The notes under the pieces: model-generated
Seen by the model: the letters and a program-made list of their open reading frames with translations, nothing else
The model's database searches: none
What the model was told of the DNA's origin: nothing
In this document: positions 8,411 through 17,115 of the stretch, one piece after another
Layout of the letters: the number at the start of each line of letters is the position of its first letter
Position numbering within the stretch: the first letter of the stretch is position 1
Position numbers and translations under genes: made by a program
NCBI GenBank assembly: GCA_040755295.1
Contig: JBFMBK010000016.1
Location: forward strand, 1 to 60,154
DNA length: 60,154 nt
From: Bacillota bacterium
GTDB lineage: Bacteria > Bacillota > Desulfotomaculia > Desulfotomaculales > Ammonificaceae
Direction of reading: 5' to 3'

Positions 8411-10513
8411 TTACTCATCTTCGTTTTCTCCAGTTGTTTCCATTCCTTCGGATTCAGACGGTGTTTGCTCCGTCGGATCGACGGACTCCGGATCTGCGGT
8501 GACCGTTTCGGAAGTTTCCTCTTCCCCTTCCTGTTCTGCCGGTGATGCGTCATCCCCGCTTTGTCTGGTTGCTTCGCGCAAGGAAAGCCGGAGCCGCTTT
8601 CCCACGGGATCTATGCTCAAAACCCTGACGGAGATAACTTCGCCCTCACTTAATACGTCTTCCGGCTTGGGCACATGCCAGTCGGCGAAGTGCGAAATAT
8701 GCACAAGCCCTTCCACACCGGGTTCAAGCTCCACGAATGCGCCGAAAGGAACCAGACGTATCACCTTGGACTCTACAAGGCTGCCTACCGGGTATTTTGA
8801 GGCAATGTTGTCCCAAGGGTTGGGAATGACCTGTTTTCTTGAAAGGCTGATCTTTTCGTTCTCCCGGTCTATCTTGATTACCTGCACTTCTACCTCGTCG
8901 TCGATCTTGAGAATTTCCGAGGGATGATTTACCCTGTGCCAGGCCATCTCTGAAACATGGAGCAGGCCGTCGATACCACCGATGTCGATGAAGGCGCCAA
9001 AAGAGGTCAAGCGCCGTACGACCCCCTTAACTACCGTCCCTTCTTCAAGCGAATCAAGGGTTTCTTTCCGTCGTTTTTGGTAGTCTTCATCGAGTACAAC
9101 CTTGCGGGAAAGCACCACCTTTTTGCGTGAGCGGTTCAACTCAATGATTTTGGCGGATAATTTCTGTCCGACGTATTTTGAAAGGTCTTCAACGTATCCC
9201 CGATCCACCAGCGAAGCCGGAAGGAAAGCCCGCACCCCGAGGTCGACGATGAGGCCTCCTTTGACGACTTCACGAACCGCTCCTTCAACGCTTGTGCCGT
9301 TTTCAAAAGACTCCTGGAGTGTTTCCCAGGCTTTCTCCGCCTCGGCGCGTCCTTTGGAGAGTATTATCCTCCCCTCGCTGTCTTCCGCTTTAACCACCCA
9401 AACATCTATCTTATCCCCAACGCTGACCACTTCGTCCGGGGAGCTTATATCGAAACAGGATAACTCACGGAGCGGGATCACTCCTTCCGATTTGGCCCCT
9501 ACATCAACCAGAACCTCGTCCTGGTTGACTTCGACAATTACACCTTTGACCATCTCCCCGCTGCGGAGGGTTTTTACCTCCATTGCCTGCATTTCCTCGC
9601 TGGCACTTGTTTCCCCGAGTTCACTCATTCGTCTTTCTACCTCCTCGATAATCCAATCAGGCGTGGATGCTCCGGCAGTAAGCCCTGCGACCTGCACTCC
9701 GTTGAACCATTCCTTCTTAAGTTCGGAGGCGGTCTCAATCTGGTAAGTCGGCGTGCCTGTTTCAAGACAGAGTCGCTTCAGCTTCTGGGTGTTAGCGCTC
9801 TCGTACCCGCCGACGACCACCATAACCTCAACCTGGCGCGCCAATTCGAGCGCGGCCTGCTGCCTCTCCGCTACAGCGTGGCAGATGGTGCTGAAGACTT
9901 GGACTTCCGGATAAATTCCGCCCTGCGAATCGCCTTCAGGGCCGTTTTCATCAACCTTGTTAACAACGCCCGTGGCGGTGCGTTCCTTAAGCACCTCGAC
10001 CACCGCTTCGAAATTCTTTGGTGTCTGCGTTGTTTGGGCGATCACTCCCAGACGCGGAAGATCGGGCAGCATTGCGGCTTCTTCCGGATTTTCGACCACT
10101 TTTGCCCGGCCACAGGTCCACCCTACGATACCTCGTACTTCCGGGTGTTTGCGGTCGCCTACCACCACCACTGTATATCCCTGCCCGGTCAGGTCTTTGG
10201 CGAGTTGTTGCGCTCGCGCGACAAACGGGCAGGTAGCATCTATCACCTTTAACCCCAATTCTTGGACGGCCGCGAGAACTTCGGGTTCCACCCCATGGGA
10301 CCGTATTATCAGAGTCCCCTTATCTGCGGCCGCCAACTCTTCAATTACCTGAATCCCTTTACCCGCCAGGAAACCGACCACTTGAGGGTTATGAATCAAA
10401 GGACCCAACGTGTAAAGAGGCCCGGTATTCTCCGCACGTGCTTTAAGCGCCAGTTCAATCGCTCTTTTAACGCCGAAACAAAAACCCGCCCAAGAGGCTC
10501 TCTTGATTTCCAT
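8411..10513 (-). CDS. ispH-rpsA: Fusion: HMBPP reductase IspH and ribosomal protein S1
   Basis: Residues 1-285 are IspH, the [4Fe-4S] enzyme of the last MEP-pathway step that makes IPP and DMAPP. The three cluster cysteines are present (Gly-Phe-Cys-Phe-Gly-Val near 12, Asp-Ala-Thr-Cys-Pro near 95, Ser-Thr-Ile-Cys-His near 210). Residues about 312-645 carry four S1 RNA-binding repeats, followed by an acidic Glu/Ser/Thr-rich tail. E. coli S1 has six repeats; Gram-positive S1-like proteins usually have four. This IspH-S1 fusion is known from several Clostridia, so it is not a sequencing artefact. The ATG directly abuts the plsC stop. It is transcribed after cmk and plsC, matching the common cmk-plsC-ispH-rpsA order. 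Confidence 0.96.
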   Translation of the reverse strand: MEIKRASWAGFCFGVKRAIELALKARAENTGPLYTLGPLIHNPQVVGFLAGKGIQVIEELAAADKGTLIIRSHGVEPEVLAAVQELGLKVIDATCPFVARAQQLAKDLTGQGYTVVVVGDRKHPEVRGIVGWTCGRAKVVENPEEAAMLPDLPRLGVIAQTTQTPKNFEAVVEVLKERTATGVVNKVDENGPEGDSQGGIYPEVQVFSTICHAVAERQQAALELARQVEVMVVVGGYESANTQKLKRLCLETGTPTYQIETASELKKEWFNGVQVAGLTAGASTPDWIIEEVERRMSELGETSASEEMQAMEVKTLRSGEMVKGVIVEVNQDEVLVDVGAKSEGVIPLRELSCFDISSPDEVVSVGDKIDVWVVKAEDSEGRIILSKGRAEAEKAWETLQESFENGTSVEGAVREVVKGGLIVDLGVRAFLPASLVDRGYVEDLSKYVGQKLSAKIIELNRSRKKVVLSRKVVLDEDYQKRRKETLDSLEEGTVVKGVVRRLTSFGAFIDIGGIDGLLHVSEMAWHRVNHPSEILKIDDEVEVQVIKIDRENEKISLSRKQVIPNPWDNIASKYPVGSLVESKVIRLVPFGAFVELEPGVEGLVHISHFADWHVPKPEDVLSEGEVISVRVLSIDPVGKRLRLSLREATRQSGDDASPAEQEGEEETSETVTADPESVDPTEQTPSESEGMETTGENEDE

Positions 10514-11101
10514 CTACTCGAAACCCGCTCCTGTCAACGCTGCGATCGACGCCATGATCTTCTCACTGCCTGCCGCCATTTCTTCCTTTGAAGGCTTCCC
10601 GCCTTCCGCTCTCAGGAAAAAAGGCTTTCCCACCCGCACTTGTATCCTGCCGAAGATTCCGCGGGTTCCTATAAGCCCTACCGGGACAAGAGGAACCGCA
10701 GCTCTAAAAGCCAAAAAGGCCGTACCCGGTTGAGCGGGTAAAAGTCCTGTGTTATGATTACGCCTGCCTTCGGGGAAAACCCCCACAACACGCCCGCGCA
10801 TAAGATAATCAAGTGACGTCCTAAATGCCGCCCGGTCAAAAGATTCACGTTTGACCGGGAAGGCGCCCACCAAACCAAGGATTGCGCCGAAAACCGGAAT
10901 CCTGAAAAGCTCTTCCTTGGCCATAAAGTGCACACGACGCGGAAGTGCCGCGCCTAAAACCGGCGGGTCCCAATAACTCTGATGGTTTGCCACGACGATC
11001 ACCCCTCCCTCCGGAGGGATGTTTTCCGATCCGACCACCTTCCACCGCCTGAGAACAGGGAGTATAATCCTGAGTACCACCCACGCAAACCAGTAGAGCA
11101 C
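10514..11101 (-). CDS. plsC: 1-acyl-sn-glycerol-3-phosphate acyltransferase PlsC
   Basis: PlsC acylates lysophosphatidic acid to phosphatidic acid at the inner membrane face. A single N-terminal hydrophobic segment (residues about 2-18) is followed by the catalytic Asn-His-Gln-Ser-Tyr-Trp-Asp-Pro motif (His-x4-Asp) and by Phe-Pro-Glu-Gly-Arg-Arg, the glycerol-phosphate-binding motif. The length of 195 residues is usual for Firmicutes. The GTG start uses the GGAGGT formed by the last codons of cmk as its SD, so it is coupled to cmk. Confidence 0.93.
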   Translation of the reverse strand: MLYWFAWVVLRIILPVLRRWKVVGSENIPPEGGVIVVANHQSYWDPPVLGAALPRRVHFMAKEELFRIPVFGAILGLVGAFPVKRESFDRAAFRTSLDYLMRGRVVGVFPEGRRNHNTGLLPAQPGTAFLAFRAAVPLVPVGLIGTRGIFGRIQVRVGKPFFLRAEGGKPSKEEMAAGSEKIMASIAALTGAGFE

Positions 11102-11106
11102 GCCGC

Positions 11107-11766
11107 TTAACCTCCGCGCACCAACGCGAAAATCATTTCCACCACCTCTTCCGGGTTCTTCCCGGTGGTGTCGATAACCATCGCATCCGGCGCCGGGACA
11201 AGCGGCGCGATTTCTCGTGAGCTATCCTGAGTATCGCGGCTTTCGATTTCTTGAAGCTGCTCCGCAGGGGTAATCTTGTGACCCTGAGTGGAGGCTTCCA
11301 GAAAGCGCCGCCTTGCCCGTTCCTCAACGGTTGCCGTAATAAAAAATTTGTATTCGGCGTTCGGCAAAACGACCGTGCCGATGTCGCGCCCCTCCATTAC
11401 AACGCCGCCAGAGAGAGCCATTGTTCGCTGCTTTGCCGTAAGGTGTTTTCTTACCCCGGGCACCTTCGCAACCAGGGATACAGTCCGCGATATTTCTGGA
11501 GACCGTATTTCCCTGCTGGCGTCGTAACCGTTCACATAAATCTTGTTTTCCTCGTTTTCTGTGAGACAGAACCCAAAATTCATCGTTTCGGCAAGGCGTG
11601 AGAGAGACTCCGTGTCTTCAGGATTTACTGCCGCTTTTAGCGCCGCATACGCCACGGCGCGGTACATAGCTCCGGTATCCACGTATTTATAGCCGAGATG
11701 TCTTGCCAGCTTTTTTGCCACGGTGCTTTTGCCTGCACCCGCCGGTCCATCAATAGCGATACGCAA
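11107..11766 (-). CDS. cmk: Cytidylate kinase
   Basis: Cmk phosphorylates CMP and dCMP with ATP. It has a P-loop Gly-Pro-Ala-Gly-Ala-Gly-Lys-Ser-Thr at residues 7-15, then Asp-Thr-Gly-Ala-Met-Tyr-Arg-Ala, the substrate-binding Gly-Arg-Asp-Ile-Gly-Thr-Val and a lid with Arg-Ala-Arg-Arg-Arg. The 219-residue length is normal. It starts with TTG and a modest SD (GGAAAGGAC). A 474-nt gap separates it from aroA; a TATAAT at 11842-11847 on this strand could be a -10 box, but it has no recognisable -35. Confidence 0.95.
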   Translation of the reverse strand: MRIAIDGPAGAGKSTVAKKLARHLGYKYVDTGAMYRAVAYAALKAAVNPEDTESLSRLAETMNFGFCLTENEENKIYVNGYDASREIRSPEISRTVSLVAKVPGVRKHLTAKQRTMALSGGVVMEGRDIGTVVLPNAEYKFFITATVEERARRRFLEASTQGHKITPAEQLQEIESRDTQDSSREIAPLVPAPDAMVIDTTGKNPEEVVEMIFALVRGG

Positions 11767-12240
11767 TCCACAGTCTGTCCTTTCCTGCTAACGTGGTTTG
11801 AATTCGACATTGCGGGCTAATTTCCTTTTTTTAAAACTATTATTATAAGGCCGGAAGGGGGTCCGGACGGGGTCGCCACCGGTTTAAAAGCCGGTGCGGG
11901 AAGACGGATTGAAATATCAGGAGCTCCGAGGTGGTGGCACATTCTTCCCAAGAGGCCGTTGCAAGACTTCGCCTGTCTGTTTCACAGAAGTCGGATGCAG
12001 GATGTTGGAAGTCGGGTATGTCGCAAAACGCTCCTGGAAACTGGAAGTGCGAACCACCTATAATTCACGGCATCCGGCGCCTTGAAGCCGTCGTCATCTT
12101 GCTGACGGTTAAGGTGTTTTCAAGACTCTCCCGGCAAGTAAGGTTTCAACCGTACCGGTATCGGGGAAGTAGTGTGTGAACGTTTAAGCCTCTAATTCCG
12201 GAAGGACTTTAACGCTTAAAAAATTTTACAGTGCTGTGTC
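11767..12240. other. Gene-free stretch between aroA and cmk
   Basis: No convincing gene, RNA or terminator is visible. Short inverted repeats occur (CACCGG/CCGGTG near 11878-11897; CCGG pairs around 11850-11865), as does a lone TATAAT on the minus strand at 11842-11847. The middle part has the loose GGAAGTCGGG/GGAAACTGGAAG texture of the window's degraded repeats. Confidence 0.5.
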
Positions 12241-13533
12241 TTACCCCGGAACGCTCAACCCCTGAATCACTTTTGTGAATCCCGGGAAGGAGACATCGAT
12301 AGAGTCCGCCCCCGAGATGATTGTCCTTCCCTCCGCGGCCATACCAGCCACCGTGAGCGCCATAGCCACCCGGTGGTCCGCGTGGCTTCCGACGTTAGCG
12401 CCGTGTAAATGACCGCCGCCTTCGATAACCAGGCCGTCGGGCAATTCCCGAATCTTCGCCCCCATGCGTCCGAGCTCGTCCGCCATTACCTGCAGGCGGT
12501 TGGATTCCTTGAATTTCAGTTCGGCGGCGTCTTTAATAACGGTGCGGCCTGCCGCGTATGCCGCCGCCACGGCCAGAACGGGAATCTCGTCAATCATACG
12601 CGGGATAAGTTTACCGCCTATCTCCGTACCGGCCAGCGGCGAAGAAAACACGGTGATGTCCCCGAAAGGTTCTCCTCCCGACGAACCTGTGCCGGCGACT
12701 TGCATTCTTGCCCCCATAGCCTTGAGCGCGTCCAGGATGCCGGTGCGTGTCGGGTTGAGACCGACCCCTTTTATTTTAATCTCTGCGTCCGGGACTATAC
12801 AGGCGGCCACGAGCAGGAAAGCGGCCGAAGAAATATCCCCGGGGACGTAGACATCTTTGGCTTTCAGAAACGGTCGTCCCATAACGGTCACGGTAAGGCC
12901 GTTTCGGTTTACCTCGGCCCCGAAGTGCTCCAGCATCCGTTCCGTATGGTCGCGGGAAAGCGCCGGTTCGGTGACTCTTGTTTCCCCGTCGGCGTAAAGC
13001 CCGGCCAGGAGGATGGCGGATTTGACCTGGGCGCTGGCCACGGGAGTGTTGTATTCCAAGGGGCGCAAATTTCCCCCTCTAACCGCCAGGGGCGCGAGCT
13101 CACCGTCTCCACGGCCCATAATTGCGGCGCCCATGGATCGCAGAGGGCTTGTCACCCGGCCCATCGGGCGCCGACGAAGGCTTGCGTCTCCCGTGACGAC
13201 GCTGAAAAAGGGTTGTCCGGACAGTATGCCGAGAATGAGCCGGGTTGTGGTCCCGGAATTTTTCGCGTCAAGGACATCCGAAGGCTCTCGAAGTCCGTAT
13301 AACCCTTTTCCCAACACCCTGACCTTTGCGGGAGCAAACTTTTCCACTTCCACGCCCATGCTCTTAAAACATGCCAGAGTGGCCAGGCAGTCCTCACCCT
13401 CGAGAAAGTTTTCCACGACCGTCTCGCCCTCGGCTATACCGCCAAGCATCAACGCCCGGTGGGATATTGACTTGTCGCCGGGAACCTTGACCTCGCCTTT
13501 AAGGGATCTAACAGGCCGGATGTTGAGTTCCAA
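12241..13533 (-). CDS. aroA: 3-phosphoshikimate 1-carboxyvinyltransferase (EPSP synthase)
   Basis: AroA condenses shikimate-3-phosphate with PEP in the shikimate pathway. It has Pro-Gly-Asp-Lys-Ser-Ile-Ser-His-Arg-Ala near the start, Asn-Ser-Gly-Thr-Thr, the central Asp-Glu-Ile-Pro-Val motif, Lys-Glu-Ser-Asn-Arg and Asp-His-Arg-Val-Ala-Met-Ala near the end. Its 430 residues fit the family. I choose TTG 13533 because GAGGTG precedes it at good spacing; a longer frame to 13560 starts within heptad-repeat DNA. It follows tyrA on the same strand after a 258-nt gap that contains a repeat array and a GGGACTT/AAGTCCC hairpin. Confidence 0.95.
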   Translation of the reverse strand: MELNIRPVRSLKGEVKVPGDKSISHRALMLGGIAEGETVVENFLEGEDCLATLACFKSMGVEVEKFAPAKVRVLGKGLYGLREPSDVLDAKNSGTTTRLILGILSGQPFFSVVTGDASLRRRPMGRVTSPLRSMGAAIMGRGDGELAPLAVRGGNLRPLEYNTPVASAQVKSAILLAGLYADGETRVTEPALSRDHTERMLEHFGAEVNRNGLTVTVMGRPFLKAKDVYVPGDISSAAFLLVAACIVPDAEIKIKGVGLNPTRTGILDALKAMGARMQVAGTGSSGGEPFGDITVFSSPLAGTEIGGKLIPRMIDEIPVLAVAAAYAAGRTVIKDAAELKFKESNRLQVMADELGRMGAKIRELPDGLVIEGGGHLHGANVGSHADHRVAMALTVAGMAAEGRTIISGADSIDVSFPGFTKVIQGLSVPG

Positions 13534-13548
13534 AGTAAAGCACCTCGT

Positions 13549-13605
13549 TTTAAGGTTCAACGTTTAAGGTTCAACGTTCAAGGTTTAAGGTTCACGGTTC
13601 AAAAA
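13549..13605. repeat. Heptad repeat array
   Basis: Seven or eight consecutive 7-nt units (AAGGTTC, AACGTTT, AAGGTTC, AACGTTC, AAGGTTT, AAGGTTC, ACGGTTC) lie just upstream of the aroA SD. This is one of the cleanest arrays in the window. Confidence 0.8.
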
Positions 13606-13792
13606 GCGTGTTGAAAAAAATAATCCGCAGGAAGATACCCAACAGCTTTCGTCGGATGGGACTTAGGAAAAGTCCCGGAGTCCGCTGAAAACAAGCATGA
13701 CGCGGAAGGCGATGCCGGGTGAGTTTTAGACTTACTTTCTTACTCCTGACTTATAACGTAGAACGGACTTCTAAGACTATCCGTCCAAGCTG

Positions 13793-14890
13793 TCACCGCT
13801 TCCTGGTTTCGATCCCGGCGTTTCGCAGGAGTATTACCGCATCCTCCTGATCGACGGACCGGGCGAAGCCGAGTCTTATAGTGCCCCCTTCGCCTTCACG
13901 GACCCTGAGGATTTCGATGTCACAGATGTTTATCCCGGCGTTTCCAAGAATACCGGCCAGACCCGCGATGATCCCCGGTTTATCGGGCACCGTGACCACT
14001 ATCTCGCAGAGTTCGGGGAGGTACCCCTTGCTCTTGGCCGGTACCACACGTCTCAGTGACTGCGCCTTTGTCAGCCAATCCTCGAGTCCTGCGGCATCGC
14101 CGGACCTGATGAGCGCTGTCAAATCAGCTATCGAGGAGTCGAATCGATCAAGCATATCAAGGATCGTATCGGCGTTCGACAAAATAATATCGCGCCACAT
14201 GACGGGGTCACCCGCCGCCACCCGGGTGGTGTCGCGAAAACCGCCGGCGGCGAAAGGCAGTACCGCTTCCCGTTCCGGCAGGTCGGAAACGGTGTTTGCC
14301 AGCGCGGCGGCAACACAATGTGGGAGGTGGCTTACTGTGGCCACATATAGATCGTGGGATTCGGGGGAAAGCTCGACGACACGGGCCCCCACCGACATCG
14401 CGAGGTCGCGGATTTGCGCGAGCGGTTCCGGCCGGGTTTTCGGCGTGGTCGTCAGAATATAGTAGGCGTTCTCAAAAAGGTAGGGATCCGCGCCCTTTAC
14501 ACCGGTTATCTCCGAGCCGGCCATCGGGTGGCCTCCTACGAAGTAAAAACCGCGGGTTTCGGCGAGCGGTTCAAGCGCCCTTACCACAGCGGCTTTGGTG
14601 CTCCCCACATCCGTGACGGTCGTTCCGGCTTCGAGATACGGGCTGATTTCTGAAACAACGGGTATTATCGCACTGACGGGGGTCGCCACAACAACCACAG
14701 AAGCCTCGGTCACTCCCCGGCGGAGGTCGGTGGTGGTCTTATCGACCGCGCCCACCTCAACCGCCAATCGAAGGTTGTCCTCGTTCCGACCGACCCCGAT
14801 CACTTCCGCCGCAAGGCCCAGCCGTTTAACGGCCATTCCGAGTGAACCGCCGATTAGACCGACTCCTATTATCGTAATCCTTTCTAACAA
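13793..14890 (-). CDS. tyrA: Prephenate dehydrogenase with C-terminal ACT domain
   Basis: TyrA oxidatively decarboxylates prephenate to 4-hydroxyphenylpyruvate for tyrosine. A Rossmann motif Gly-Val-Gly-Leu-Ile-Gly-Gly-Ser-Leu-Gly opens the protein. His-Pro-Met-Ala-Gly-Ser-Glu and Ser-His-Leu-Pro-His are the expected substrate-site motifs. The last 75 residues form an ACT domain (Asp-Lys-Pro-Gly-Ile-Ile-Ala) that probably binds tyrosine as feedback inhibitor. I start at TTG 14890, preceded by GGGAGGACGGAAC. This overlaps the pheA stop by 7 nt, so the two are coupled; a GTG at 14905 is the alternative. Confidence 0.93.
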   Translation of the reverse strand: MLERITIIGVGLIGGSLGMAVKRLGLAAEVIGVGRNEDNLRLAVEVGAVDKTTTDLRRGVTEASVVVVATPVSAIIPVVSEISPYLEAGTTVTDVGSTKAAVVRALEPLAETRGFYFVGGHPMAGSEITGVKGADPYLFENAYYILTTTPKTRPEPLAQIRDLAMSVGARVVELSPESHDLYVATVSHLPHCVAAALANTVSDLPEREAVLPFAAGGFRDTTRVAAGDPVMWRDIILSNADTILDMLDRFDSSIADLTALIRSGDAAGLEDWLTKAQSLRRVVPAKSKGYLPELCEIVVTVPDKPGIIAGLAGILGNAGINICDIEILRVREGEGGTIRLGFARSVDQEDAVILLRNAGIETRKR

Positions 14891-15714
14891 GTTCCGTCCT
14901 CCCACCGTGGGTAAGATCCTAAAACTTTAAAAAATTTGCTCAGTTCCTGTATCTCTCCCAAGGCTTGCGCCACCAAGGGGTCTTCCAAATGGCCTTCGCA
15001 GTCCACAAAAAATATATAATGCCCGATGCTTCGGCGGGCCGGGCGCGATTCGATCTTTGTGAGATTAATACCGCGGTTGGCAAAAAAACCAAGAGCTTCG
15101 TAAAGCGTGCCGGGACGGTCCCGGACCAGGGAAAAAGCCACGGAAGTCTTATCTTTCCCCGTTTGCTTCACCGGACACCGCCCTAACACCACGAAACGGG
15201 TTTCGTTATCTATGGTATCCTGAACCGCACGCGCCACAACCGCAAGCCCGAAGTGCTCCGCTGCTTTTTCCGTGCCGATGGCCGCCCAGGGCTCGCCCGA
15301 TGAAGCGACGAGGCGCGCCGCTTCGGCCGTGCTGGTGGTCGGCTCCCGGAAGGCATGCGGGAGCTTACTTTCCAAGTATTCCCTGCACTGCGCCAGGGCG
15401 TGAGGATGTGAAAGGACGCGGGTAATGTCCTTTAATCCCGGCCGTGCGAGGAGGTGATGCATCACCGGGAGGACAACCTCTCCGGTAATAAGTGCGTTGT
15501 CGTCCCTGATAAGAAGGTCGAGGGTGATGTTGACGCTGCCTTCCACGGAATTCTCCGCCGGTATGACGGCAGCGTCGATTTCCCCGGAGGATACGGACTT
15601 TATCAACTCCGGGATTTCGCTGTACGGTATGCCCTCATAACCTTTTCCGGTAAAAAAGCAGGCCATAGCCTGCTCGGTGAAGGTGCCGGTGGGACCGAGA
15701 AAACCTACCTTCAT
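14884..15714 (-). CDS. pheA: Prephenate dehydratase with ACT domain
   Basis: PheA converts prephenate to phenylpyruvate for phenylalanine. It opens Met-Lys-Val-Gly-Phe-Leu-Gly-Pro-Thr-Gly-Thr-Phe. Ile-Pro-Ala-Glu-Asn-Ser-Val-Glu-Gly and Ser-Thr-Ala-Glu-Ala-Ala are dehydratase motifs. The C-terminal ACT domain has Gly-Thr-Leu-Tyr-Glu-Ala-Leu and the phenylalanine-binding Glu-Ser-Arg-Pro. There is no chorismate mutase domain, so the mutase must be supplied elsewhere. ATG 15714 gives the family N-terminus and is preceded by AGGAG; the frame extends to 15828 without support. Confidence 0.93.
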   Translation of the reverse strand: MKVGFLGPTGTFTEQAMACFFTGKGYEGIPYSEIPELIKSVSSGEIDAAVIPAENSVEGSVNITLDLLIRDDNALITGEVVLPVMHHLLARPGLKDITRVLSHPHALAQCREYLESKLPHAFREPTTSTAEAARLVASSGEPWAAIGTEKAAEHFGLAVVARAVQDTIDNETRFVVLGRCPVKQTGKDKTSVAFSLVRDRPGTLYEALGFFANRGINLTKIESRPARRSIGHYIFFVDCEGHLEDPLVAQALGEIQELSKFFKVLGSYPRWEDGTC

Positions 15715-15901
15715 TGATACTGCCGCTCCTGGTCTGTCGTTTTCGGGCATCACAGGATACCGCTCACGAACCGTTTCCGGCACACGTGCTCCTATGACGC
15801 CGCACTTGTCTTTGCTCCTGTTTTTCAAGTTTCAACGCATTGCTTTAAACAAACCGGCCTTTCTCTTAAAGCGGTTTCCATAGTGCTTGTGGAAACCGGC
15901 G

Positions 15902-16915
15902 TTACAGTTTCTTTCCCATTGCGTTAGCTATCTGCCGCAAATCCTTCATCATAGCCTCAAAATTATCCGGCGTGAGCGACTGTGCACCGTCGCAGAGCGC
16001 CTCCGCGGGGTTCTTGTGCACCTCCACTATCAGACCGTCGGCTCCCGCCGCAATCGCCGCCCGGGACATAGGGGCTACGAACTTCCAGCGCCCGATACCG
16101 TGACTCGGGTCCACGACCACCGGTAGATGGGAGAGGTATTTCACTATCGGCACGGCGGAAAGGTCCAGCGTGTTCCGGGTGTACGTTTCAAAGCTGCGGA
16201 TCCCCCGTTCACACAAAATAACATTTGAATTTCCGCCGGACAGGACATACTCCGCGGCCATCAACCACTCTTCAATGGTGGCCGAGATACCCCTTTTCAA
16301 TAATATGGGCTTGTTCACTATTCCTATTTCTTTGAGCAGATCAAAGTTCTGCATATTGCGGGTTCCTACCTGTATGATGTCCGCATATCCCGCCACAATC
16401 GGAAGGGTACGGATATCCATTACTTCGGTCACTATTTTCAGGCCAAACCGTTCCCTGGCTTCGGCAAGGATTTTCAAACCTTCTTCCCCCATACCCTGGA
16501 AGGCGTACGGTGAAGTGCGGGGTTTGAAGGCGCCCCCGCGCAAAATGGTGGCCCCTGAAAGGGCGACCTTTTCCGCAGTGGTCAGGAGTTGTTCCCGGCT
16601 TTCAACGGCACAGGGTCCCGCCATGACGTGAATCCTTTCCCCGCCGATTTCGAGATCTCCGACGCGGACCACCGTGCGTTCCGCCCGGAAAGAGCGGCTG
16701 GCCATCTTGTACGGCTGCAGGATGGGTATCACTTCTTCCACCCCCGGTAATGCCTCGATGGCGATTCCGCCTAAACGCATCTTATCGCCTATGAGTCCGA
16801 TAATAGTTTTCTCCTCACCGCGTGATAAATGAGTCTTAAGACCCGCCGCTTCAAGCCGCTTGACTACTCCCTGGATATCTTCCTCGGCGGCGTTATCCGC
16901 CATAACAACGATCAT
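15902..16915 (-). CDS. aroF: 3-deoxy-7-phosphoheptulonate synthase (type I-beta)
   Basis: DAHP synthase joins PEP and erythrose-4-phosphate as the entry to the shikimate pathway. The first 75 or so residues are the ferredoxin-like regulatory domain found in Thermotoga-type enzymes. The barrel follows with Met-Ala-Gly-Pro-Cys-Ala-Val-Glu, Arg-Gly-Gly-Ala-Phe-Lys-Pro-Arg-Thr, Leu-Lys-Arg-Gly and Asp-Pro-Ser-His-Gly-Ile-Gly. ATG 16915 follows GGAGGTAATACC. The upstream in-frame extension to 17077 is repeat DNA and is not counted. It is the first common-pathway gene downstream of the trp and hisC genes. Confidence 0.95.
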   Translation of the reverse strand: MIVVMADNAAEEDIQGVVKRLEAAGLKTHLSRGEEKTIIGLIGDKMRLGGIAIEALPGVEEVIPILQPYKMASRSFRAERTVVRVGDLEIGGERIHVMAGPCAVESREQLLTTAEKVALSGATILRGGAFKPRTSPYAFQGMGEEGLKILAEARERFGLKIVTEVMDIRTLPIVAGYADIIQVGTRNMQNFDLLKEIGIVNKPILLKRGISATIEEWLMAAEYVLSGGNSNVILCERGIRSFETYTRNTLDLSAVPIVKYLSHLPVVVDPSHGIGRWKFVAPMSRAAIAAGADGLIVEVHKNPAEALCDGAQSLTPDNFEAMMKDLRQIANAMGKKL

Positions 16916-16944
16916 GGTATTACCTCCAAAACCGCAAGTTATGT

Positions 16945-17112
16945 AACTGTTCAGGCACCCTGTATGGCACGGCGGATAGGCTGCGCAAAGTTTTGTCGGC
17001 GCCACCGGCCGGATGCTCACGTACGTTTCGTGTACGCTTCGCTCCGTCCGGCGTCGTCCTTCGCGCTCTGCTTGCATCTCGCCGTGCTCCGTCAGCGAAG
17101 CATTAATGGCTG
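16945..17112. repeat. Dispersed imperfect palindrome, copy 1
   Basis: This is a long hairpin-forming sequence between aroF and hisC. The outer arms are GCACGGCG/CGCCGTGC, and the tip is TCACGTACG-TTTC-GTGTACG. It shares layout and partial sequence with the copies near 23790, 39380, 43710, 48590 and 55990. Confidence 0.7.
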
Positions 17113-17115
17113 ACG

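Noticed and set aside
11855-11925. Possible cobalamin riboswitch upstream of cmk (AAGCCGGTGCGGGAAGACGG)
   Set aside because: Only a fragment resembles the conserved blocks, it lies on the strand opposite to the genes, and no B12-related gene is near.
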